Below, piece by piece: positions 58,097 to 64,000 of a DNA stretch of 64,000 nucleotides. Both the position numbers and the translations under genes were made by a program. Source of the DNA: Flavobacterium microcysteis (GTDB lineage Bacteria > Bacteroidota > Bacteroidia > Flavobacteriales > Flavobacteriaceae); contig NZ_VFJE01000056.1 of assembly GCF_006385255.1 (NCBI RefSeq), forward strand, positions 960,067-1,024,066. Direction: 5' to 3'. The notes beneath the pieces are model-generated. The model saw nothing but the letters and a program-made list of their open reading frames with translations, was not told where the DNA came from and did no database searches. Every line of letters starts with the position of its first letter. Within the stretch, counting starts at the first letter, position 1.

Positions 58097-58211
58097 TTTT
58101 TATATTTGTTCAAAATTTAAGGAAAGTACTCTTTGTAGTTGTTTTCTTGAATTTTTGGATTATTAGGAAGACCAAAATCTAATAAGCCGAAAAAATCTAA
58201 CGAATCACAAA

Positions 58212-59165
58212 ATGAGTTTTTTTAAAAAAATATTTTCATCAGAAAAAAAAGAAAGCCTTGATAAAGGTCTTGAAAAAACAAAAACATCTTTCTTTTCGAA
58301 GCTTACCAAAGCTGTAGCAGGAAAATCAAAAGTTGATGATGAGGTTTTAGACAATCTGGAAGAAGTTCTGGTTTCATCAGATGTAGGCGTAAATACGACA
58401 TTGAAAATCATTGGTCGTATTGAAGAGCGTGTTGCTAACGATAAATATTTGGGTACTGATGAACTAAACCAAATTCTTCGTGAAGAAATTGCAGGCCTAT
58501 TGTCTGAAACAAATTCTGGAGAAGCTACAGAATTTGAAGTTCCTAAAGACAAAAAACCTTATGTCTTGATGGTAGTAGGCGTGAATGGAGTTGGAAAAAC
58601 AACTACTATTGGAAAACTGGCTTACCAATTCAATAAAGCAGGATATAAAGTCGTTTTAGGTGCTGCGGATACTTTTAGAGCAGCAGCAATCGATCAATTG
58701 CAGATATGGGCTGACAGAGTTGGTGTTCCTATCGTAAAACAGCAAATGGGAAGCGACCCGGCTTCCGTAGCATTTGATACATTGCAATCAGCGGTTTCTC
58801 AAAATGCTGATGTTGTCATTATTGATACTGCAGGACGTTTGCACAATAAGGTAAATTTGATGAACGAATTGACTAAAGTAAAACGCGTAATGCAAAAAGT
58901 AGTAGCTGACGCCCCACACGATGTTCTTTTAGTACTCGACGGCTCTACCGGACAAAATGCTTTTGAACAGGCAAAACAGTTTACAGCTGCAACAGAAGTA
59001 TCGGCACTTGCTGTTACTAAATTGGACGGAACTGCAAAAGGTGGTGTTGTAATTGGAATTTCTGACCAGTTTCAAATTCCTGTAAAATACATAGGCGTAG
59101 GAGAAGGTATAGAAGACTTGCAAGTATTTAATAAAATTGAATTCGTAGATTCTTTCTTTAAATAA
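58212..59165 (+). CDS. ftsY: Signal recognition particle receptor FtsY
   Basis: The 317-aa product has a short charged N-terminus (about 45 residues) and the NG domain. N-domain helices come first (DDEVLDNLEEVLVSSDVGVN). The GTPase follows with G1 VVGVNGVGKTTTIGKLAY, G2 AADTFRAAAIDQLQIWADR, G3 VVIIDTAGRLHNKVNL and G4 LAVTKLDGTAKGGVV. It docks SRP-bound ribosomes to the inner membrane. The short acidic domain is usual for this phylum. Confidence 0.96.
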   Translation: MSFFKKIFSSEKKESLDKGLEKTKTSFFSKLTKAVAGKSKVDDEVLDNLEEVLVSSDVGVNTTLKIIGRIEERVANDKYLGTDELNQILREEIAGLLSETNSGEATEFEVPKDKKPYVLMVVGVNGVGKTTTIGKLAYQFNKAGYKVVLGAADTFRAAAIDQLQIWADRVGVPIVKQQMGSDPASVAFDTLQSAVSQNADVVIIDTAGRLHNKVNLMNELTKVKRVMQKVVADAPHDVLLVLDGSTGQNAFEQAKQFTAATEVSALAVTKLDGTAKGGVVIGISDQFQIPVKYIGVGEGIEDLQVFNKIEFVDSFFK

Positions 59166-59253
59166 TTTTTGCAATACAACTTTAATAACTTCTTTGATAC
59201 TGAGTGATATAAGTTTAAATCTTAAGTATGCATTTAGTTAATAAAAGTGTTTA

Positions 59254-59463
59254 ATGGCCTTTTCAATACATAATGTAAAACCGCTTCATCTTTATATTTT
59301 ATTTGTACTGCTGATTTTTATTTCAACATTTTTTGAAGGCAAAGTACAAGTAGTCTATTACTTGTTTGTTATTTTGGGTTGGGCCTCATTTTTTATGGCT
59401 GTCCGAAATTTTTTCAGGCAAAGAAAAAGCCCCGTAAAAAAGGCCAATACCAGAAAGAAATAA
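59254..59463 (+). CDS. Small membrane protein, 69 aa
   Basis: The 69-aa product has two membrane segments (LHLYILFVLLIFISTFFEG, VYYLFVILGWASFFMAVRNF) and a basic tail (RQRKSPVKKANTRKK), so the tail should face the cytosol. No family is recognised. It ends at the terminator hairpin shared with the convergent hydrolase gene. Confidence 0.75.
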   Translation: MAFSIHNVKPLHLYILFVLLIFISTFFEGKVQVVYYLFVILGWASFFMAVRNFFRQRKSPVKKANTRKK

Positions 59464-59499
59464 AAATAAATGCGCTAATTGATTAGCGCATTTATTTTT
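59462..59499. terminator. Bidirectional terminator
   Basis: AAATGCGCTAAT pairs with ATTAGCGCATTT around TG, with A- and T-runs. It lies between the convergent 69-aa and serine-hydrolase genes. Confidence 0.92.
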
Positions 59500-60545
59500 T
59501 CCCACAAAACTTCATCAAAGTCGGATAAGGCTAAATTGACATTGTCTGCCGCCTCGCCCATTCGGACGATTACCATTTTTTTGCTAGGGACTACGTAAAT
59601 TTTTTGATCATTTTTGCCCAACGCCATAAACATATCATTTGGACCTTCTGGTATTATGCCTCCTGGAAACTGTATTTGTGTCTGTGGTAAATGATAGCTG
59701 GACTTTCCGTTTAGCCACCATAAATATCCATATCCCAGATTAATGTTTTGGGATGTATTTGTCGCAGTATTAAAATAGTTTTCATTCAATACTACCTCAT
59801 TATTCCATTTTCCTTTATTGAGCATCAGGAGGCCAAAACGAGCCATACTTCGGGTAGTACTCCAATACACACTGTTGTTTCCCGATTGGATCCAGGCACC
59901 ATTCATTCCGATTTTGTCTCTTAGTTTTGTGTTGAAATAACTGTTGAAGGTTGTTGATACGGCAGAAGCTACAACATCTTGCAATTTTACATAAACGTTG
60001 TGATAGGCCCACCGTGTTCCTGCATCTGCTCTATAGGTAAGGCACTCAGGGGCTACACAATCACCATTATCAATGTCTTCAAGTCCGGAAGTCATAGTCA
60101 ACAAGTGTTTGTTTGTAATCAGGTCTTCTTTTGCCAGAGGAAGGCTTGTCCACCCACGACCTAGATAATCTGAAACTTTATTATTGCTATTAAGATGGTT
60201 TTCCTGTTCTGCAATTCCGACCATGGTTGCTGTTAATGTTTTTCCAGCGCTTGCCCAATACCAATTGGATGAAGCAGAATGGCCATTAAAATAATTTTCC
60301 ATGACAATCTTGCCGTCAACCAAAATAATAAAGCCTTTAGTGTGCTTTTCTTCCAAATAGGTAAGGAGCGGAGCAACTGCATTCTCATTCCATCCTAATG
60401 AATTCAATGATTTTGTTTCCCATATGGCACTTTGTTCCAGAGGAGGAAAGTATATTATTGATTCCGTAGGATTGGATTCATTACTTTCAGAACTACAGCT
60501 AATTAAAGCTAGAATAAAGAGTAAAGGGTAGCCTATTTTTTTCAT
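59475..60545 (-). CDS. Serine hydrolase lipoprotein (beta-lactamase/class C-like fold)
   Basis: The 356-aa product has a lipobox (FILALISCSSES, Cys at residue 17). The fold motifs are SxxK (ASAGKT, within NWYWASAGKTLTATMVGIA), YxN-like YHN (RWAYHNVYVKLQDVV) and a late GGI segment (FPGGIIPEGPNDMFMALGKN). It could be a D,D-peptidase, esterase or a lactamase-fold protein; the sequence alone does not say. It is anchored as a lipoprotein and monocistronic. Confidence 0.9.
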   Translation of the reverse strand: MKKIGYPLLFILALISCSSESNESNPTESIIYFPPLEQSAIWETKSLNSLGWNENAVAPLLTYLEEKHTKGFIILVDGKIVMENYFNGHSASSNWYWASAGKTLTATMVGIAEQENHLNSNNKVSDYLGRGWTSLPLAKEDLITNKHLLTMTSGLEDIDNGDCVAPECLTYRADAGTRWAYHNVYVKLQDVVASAVSTTFNSYFNTKLRDKIGMNGAWIQSGNNSVYWSTTRSMARFGLLMLNKGKWNNEVVLNENYFNTATNTSQNINLGYGYLWWLNGKSSYHLPQTQIQFPGGIIPEGPNDMFMALGKNDQKIYVVPSKKMVIVRMGEAADNVNLALSDFDEVLWEKINALIN

Positions 60546-60650
60546 AAGGATAGGGTTTACTATATAGACTTTAAAAATACCAAATAGTTTAAACCGGAAA
60601 CTTTTTTTATCATAGCAAATAGTAGTAATTTTATTTTTTAAAATAATGAG

Positions 60651-61091
60651 ATGAAAAAAGGAATTTTATTACTGTTTGCAGCAGTGATTACCATGGCTTG
60701 CAGCCAGAAAGCGTCAAAAGAAGATGCCAAAAAAATAAATGGCTATTGGGAAATCGAAAAGGTGATTATGGCTGACGGTTCAAAAAAAGAATATAAAATC
60801 AATACAACCTATGATTTTTTTGAAATTGGGAATGATTACAAAGGTTTCCGAAAAAAAGTAAGTCCGCAGCTTGACGGGAAATTCTTGACAGATGATACTT
60901 CTGAAGCCGTTGAAATCATAGAAAAAGATGGCAAGATATATTTAGATTATAAAACAGAATATGCAAAATGGGAAGAAGAACTAAAATCGATTTCTGAAAA
61001 CCAAATGACCATTGTTAATCCGCAAAAAATAGAATACCAATATAAAAGAGCAACCCCAATAAACCTGCTAGATGGCAAAGAGACTAAATAA
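60651..61091 (+). CDS. Small lipoprotein, lipocalin-like
   Basis: The 146-aa product has a lipobox (LLFAAVITMACSQKA, Cys at residue 17). The mature part starts INGYWEIEKVIMADGSKKEY, the lipocalin-type GxW opening, with beta strands after. No exact family is named. The last 20 nt overlap the start of the DUF721 gene, so the two are translationally coupled. Confidence 0.8.
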   Translation: MKKGILLLFAAVITMACSQKASKEDAKKINGYWEIEKVIMADGSKKEYKINTTYDFFEIGNDYKGFRKKVSPQLDGKFLTDDTSEAVEIIEKDGKIYLDYKTEYAKWEEELKSISENQMTIVNPQKIEYQYKRATPINLLDGKETK

Positions 61092-61368
61092 TGAAAATTC
61101 TGTAGGCGACGTTCTGAAACACATCATAGAAGCAAACAAACTGCAAACCGGAATTGACCGTATTGCAGTAAAAGAAGCATGGATATCTTTGATGGGCAAT
61201 GGCGTGAATAGTTATACTAAAGATGTTGTTTTAAGGAACAACACGCTCTATGTAGAACTTACTTCGGCTGTATTGCGCCAGGAATTGAGTTATGGGAAAG
61301 AAAAAATCATAAAGATGATAAACGAGGAATTCCGCCGTGATATCGTCAAAGAGATTGTCTTTAGATAG
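61072..61368 (+). CDS. DUF721 (DciA-like) protein
   Basis: The 98-aa product matches DUF721: SVGDVLKHIIEANKLQTGID, KEAWISLMGNGVNSYTKDVV, NTLYVELTSAVLRQELSYGK. DciA of other bacteria loads the replicative helicase; short homologues in Bacteroidota are assumed to do so. Its start overlaps the lipoprotein gene by 20 nt. Confidence 0.88.
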   Translation: MAKRLNNENSVGDVLKHIIEANKLQTGIDRIAVKEAWISLMGNGVNSYTKDVVLRNNTLYVELTSAVLRQELSYGKEKIIKMINEEFRRDIVKEIVFR

Positions 61369-61383
61369 AATTAGGAATAAAGC

Positions 61384-61421
61384 AAAAAAAATCCGTTTCA
61401 ATTTGAAACGGATTTTTTTAT
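61384..61421. terminator. Bidirectional terminator between DUF721 and ndk
   Basis: ATCCGTTTCA (61391-61400) pairs with TGAAACGGAT (61404-61413) with A7 and T7 runs, between convergent genes. Confidence 0.92.
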
Positions 61422-61435
61422 TTATTGTATTTCGA

Positions 61436-61855
61436 TTAGAACTGCTCTCTTCCTGAAAAGTGGAAAGCACCTTCGATAGCAGCATTCTCATCGCTATCAG
61501 AACCGTGAACAGCATTTTCTCCGATTGATTTTGCATATTTCTTACGGATAGTTCCTTCAGCAGCATCAGCAGGATTAGTAGCACCAATAAGTGTTCTGAA
61601 ATCTTCAACAGCATTTTCTTTTTCCAAGATAGCTGCTACAATAGGACCTCTTGTCATGAATTCAACTAATTCTCCAAAGAAAGGTCTTGCACTGTGAATT
61701 GCATAAAATTGTTGAGCATCAGCTACAGTCAATTGAGTCAATTTCAAAGAAACAATTTTAAAACCACCTTCAGTAATCATGTTTAAAATTCCACCGATGT
61801 GTCCGTTTTCAACACCATCAGGCTTAATCATTGTGAATGTTCTATTCGTTGCCAT
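61436..61855 (-). CDS. ndk: Nucleoside diphosphate kinase
   Basis: The 139-aa product has the Ndk signatures TFTMIKPDGVENGHIGGILN at the N-terminus and the active-site stretch GENAVHGSDS with the phospho-His at about residue 115. It balances NTP and dNTP pools by phosphate transfer. A -7 element lies at 61882. It is monocistronic. Confidence 0.97.
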   Translation of the reverse strand: MATNRTFTMIKPDGVENGHIGGILNMITEGGFKIVSLKLTQLTVADAQQFYAIHSARPFFGELVEFMTRGPIVAAILEKENAVEDFRTLIGATNPADAAEGTIRKKYAKSIGENAVHGSDSDENAAIEGAFHFSGREQF

Positions 61856-61881
61856 TATATTTTTTTTGTTTAGATTTGGCG

Positions 61882-61889
61882 CAAAAGTA
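61882..61889 (-). promoter_or_regulatory. -7 element of ndk
   Basis: TACTTTTG on the minus strand, 27 nt before the ATG at 61855. Confidence 0.6.
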
Positions 61890-62002
61890 GTGTTTTTGAC
61901 AGAAAACGAAAAACAATCGCAAGAATTAGCGACAGAAATTTTTGTATTCCTGACAAAACAAAAAGAAACGGATTGCTTTTGCAGATTTTATAAAAGGAAC
62001 TG

Positions 62003-63598
62003 CTAAAGAATTACGATTTTGAATTCCTGCTCTAAAGGTTGCAATTCTTCGAATAATTTATCTATAAGTGTCTCTCCGTAGCCCAGATAGAATTCAGAGA
62101 AATTTATAATTCTTTCCTGTAAACTCTGGTTAGGAAATAATTCATTTTGCAAATCTGAAATCCGCTCCAGTTCTTCCTGATGTTTTTTCTTTTCGGCCTT
62201 CAATAAGCGTTTCTCAAGATTTTCCAAACCTTTTATTTGTTTTACTTCCTGAGCTTTTACCGCTCCTGTAAAAGATTTGTCTGTCTGTTCTGCTATTTTA
62301 TTAAGATTGTCAAACTGCTGTCTTAAAAACGCTTTCTGTGCGGTCAAGTCAATTGAAAACTCTGAAAAAGATTTCACTTTAGTATTCATTAAATCCTGTT
62401 GTTTTGAAAACAAGTCTTTCCATGACAAATTAAGCTTGTCTGCTTTTTTGGCTTGCTTTTCAGTAGCCAGAAGAACAGAATTCCTCAAGAGCAAAATTGG
62501 GAAAGGAACATCAGAAGCTTCAAAATAAGATTTTAGTTCCAACCAATAAGCTAATTCGCCGCCACCGCCAATATAACAAAGATTAGGAAGAATGACTTCC
62601 TGATACAGAGGGCGCATAATAACATTAGGGCTAAATTTTTCAGGATGGTTTTCCAACAATTTCAGGATTTCAGTTTCAGTAAACTTTAAGTCTGTGTTGT
62701 TCACATAATAGAAACCGTTTTGAAGAATAATTCGTTCACGCAAATCATTTTCAATATAAAAAAGGTTGATTTCGCGTGGATTGACCTGAATATTATAATC
62801 CTTCAATTTTTCAGATGTTTCCAAAACTTTTCTATGGGAAGTTTGTTTTAGAAGTTCTTCCTGGGCATAAGGAGCGAAATGTTTCTTCAATTCGGCAATA
62901 TCTGCATCTAATATCACCAAACCGGTTTTTCCGAATAATTCATTGGCTAAAAACCGTGTCGCATCTGCCAGATTATTATGACGGACATACGATTCTTCGA
63001 ATAGTTTTTTTAAATATTCTGCATTTTTTCCAATGCCTAATTCCAATGAAAAAACCTCAAAAACTTCTTCTAATCCTTGAGTTGACAGTCTTCCAACTGG
63101 TCCGCCACTTTCTGTATTCCAACGAACTTTTTTTCCATGCAGGTTGAAATAATTAATTTCTTCAAAGTCATGGTCCTCGGTTGCCATCCAATAAATAGGC
63201 ACGAAATTATACTCGGGATATTTTAATTTTAATTGCTTGGTAAGATTGATTGTAGAAACAATCTTATACAAAAAATATAAAGGCCCGGTAAAAAGATTGA
63301 GCTGGTGTCCGGTTGTGACCGTAAATGTTTTTGGGTTTTCCAAAGCCAGTATGTTCCATTTTGTCAGGTCCGAAACAGCTAGGTTTGAATATTGTTTTTC
63401 TAAAACAGAAACTAGAGTTTTACGTTTTGCAATATCCGAATTGAAATTCTTTTCTTTTTCAAAAAGCTGTTTTTCGAAATTTTCTAAAGATGGAAATCGG
63501 TGATAAAGCGACTGTATGTCTGGATTTTGATTTAAATAATCATTGATTAAAGAAGTAAAGTAACCAGATTCTTGATAGCTGATACAGTCGGTTGGCAT
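62003..63598 (-). CDS. bshC: Bacillithiol biosynthesis cysteine-adding enzyme BshC
   Basis: The 531-aa product follows the BshC layout: an N-terminal helical start (SYQESGYFTSLINDYLNQNP), the Rossmann-like core VTTGHQLNLFTGPLYFLYKI and YWMATEDHDFEEINY, LPNLCYIGGGGELAYWLELK, and a long coiled-coil near residues 440-500. BshC adds cysteine to GlcN-malate in the last step of bacillithiol synthesis. Other bsh genes are not in the window. Confidence 0.94.
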   Translation of the reverse strand: MPTDCISYQESGYFTSLINDYLNQNPDIQSLYHRFPSLENFEKQLFEKEKNFNSDIAKRKTLVSVLEKQYSNLAVSDLTKWNILALENPKTFTVTTGHQLNLFTGPLYFLYKIVSTINLTKQLKLKYPEYNFVPIYWMATEDHDFEEINYFNLHGKKVRWNTESGGPVGRLSTQGLEEVFEVFSLELGIGKNAEYLKKLFEESYVRHNNLADATRFLANELFGKTGLVILDADIAELKKHFAPYAQEELLKQTSHRKVLETSEKLKDYNIQVNPREINLFYIENDLRERIILQNGFYYVNNTDLKFTETEILKLLENHPEKFSPNVIMRPLYQEVILPNLCYIGGGGELAYWLELKSYFEASDVPFPILLLRNSVLLATEKQAKKADKLNLSWKDLFSKQQDLMNTKVKSFSEFSIDLTAQKAFLRQQFDNLNKIAEQTDKSFTGAVKAQEVKQIKGLENLEKRLLKAEKKKHQEELERISDLQNELFPNQSLQERIINFSEFYLGYGETLIDKLFEELQPLEQEFKIVIL

Positions 63599-63670
63599 AG
63601 TTGGTATTTTTTTGTAAAAATAAATAAAATAACAGCATGAGTGATTAGTTTAACAAAAGCGTAAGAAAGG
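63599..63670. other. Upstream region of bshC
   Basis: This is AT-rich sequence before the bshC start codon. I see no exact -7 consensus; the stretch before the ATG is dominated by A-runs. Confidence 0.4.
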
Positions 63671-63820
63671 GGATAATTGATAGTGGATAATTGATAGTGG
63701 GTAGTGGATAGTTGGGAGTGGATAGATGAAAGTTGAAAGTGGATAGTTGAGAAAGTGCTGAAGTTGAAAGTGAAAAAGATAAAGAGATAAAAGTTAGATA
63801 GTTAGTGAGAGTGCTAGTTG
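63671..63820. repeat. GATAGT/GAAAGT-type short-period array
   Basis: Units TTGATAGTGGATAA, GGATAGTTG and GAAAGTTGAAAGT repeat for 150 nt. The same family is at 6215-6259. There is no coding potential. Confidence 0.75.
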
Positions 63821-63880
63821 AAAAAAAAAACAAAAAATAAAGCTTTTCATTGCGTATCTGAATTTTCTTTTCGAAATTTC

Positions 63881-64000
63881 ACCTTAGCACCTTAGCACCT
63901 TAGCACCTTAGCACCTTAGCACCTTAGCACCTTAGCACCTTAGCACCTTAGCACCTTAGCACCTTAGCACCTTAGCACCTTAGCACCTTAGCACCTTAGC
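63881..64000. repeat. Perfect 8-bp tandem repeat, at least 15 copies
   Basis: ACCTTAGC is repeated 15 times without error and runs off the window, so the true length is unknown. The degenerate array at 27937-27989 is of the same family. Confidence 0.95.

Noticed and set aside
59475..60545. Beta-lactamase resistance enzyme
   Set aside because: SxxK and YxN-like motifs show the fold only. The lipoprotein form and general family fit esterases or peptidases equally well.
63881..64000. CRISPR-like array at the window end
   Set aside because: The unit is 8 bp without spacers, so it is a simple tandem repeat.

Overview
The window reads as chromosomal DNA of a member of the Bacteroidota, most likely a Flavobacterium or close relative. 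The evidence is low GC content, Bacteroidota -7 promoter elements (TAnnTTTG) before many genes and few recognisable Shine-Dalgarno sequences. It also carries a type IX secretion (T9SS) cargo protein, a bacillithiol gene (bshC), a long flavobacterial-type SecA, and families typical of the phylum (DUF3667, DUF4295, DUF4468, DUF4476, DUF4833). I see no rRNA, tRNA, CRISPR array, prophage or intact insertion sequence. Most of it is ordinary core and accessory chromosome.

Layout. 1-2.8 kb: an ECF sigma factor and a membrane-anchored anti-sigma-like protein carrying a TonB-receptor plug domain, then a predicted beta-propeller protein. 2.8-8.7 kb: PPK2 kinase, beta-barrel protein, MATE pump, MeaB GTPase, and an Rrf2 regulator with an NAD(P)-binding target gene. 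8.9-16.9 kb: AEC and MFS transporters, DoxX, a GlcD-type oxidase, a Na+/H+ antiporter, a small Lys-rich peptide, a cell-wall amidase and two GNAT acetyltransferases. 16.9-21.9 kb: an acidic 163-aa protein, a 1018-aa T9SS-secreted ELW/DGT-repeat protein, a duplicated gene fragment and a frameshifted membrane gene. 22-28.4 kb: an ArsR/SRPBCC/hydrolase operon and a run of small unknown membrane proteins and lipoproteins. 28.5-38.8 kb: a fibronectin-III lipoprotein, DUF3667, a four-gene tautomerase/SDR/NTF2/nitronate monooxygenase operon, a Crp/Fnr regulator, a second ArsR operon, two VOC proteins and TPR proteins. 38.9-48.1 kb: secA, DUF2795, PduO-type adenosyltransferase, a LolD-like ATPase, a methyltransferase and a Uup-like ABC-F ATPase. 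48.3-64 kb: a GT2 glycosyltransferase, 2-oxoacid dehydrogenase E2, exonuclease, FAH hydrolase, an Hpt protein, cinA, rpmB-rpmG-DUF4295-ftsY, a serine hydrolase, a DciA-like protein, ndk, bshC and a repeat-rich end.

The regulatory sequence is more unusual than the gene content. (1) The Rrf2 gene and its neighbour carry nearly identical 19-bp inverted repeats. (2) Two ArsR-type genes 11 kb apart share a GCAA-N8-TTGC repeat next to the -7 element. (3) A near-consensus Crp palindrome lies between the Crp/Fnr gene and the tautomerase operon. (4) Short-period degenerate arrays of several families lie directly against stop codons, and in one case between a stop codon and its terminator. The last 120 bases are 15 perfect 8-bp repeats. 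These arrays are the least explained feature of the window. No complete new multi-gene system is evident.
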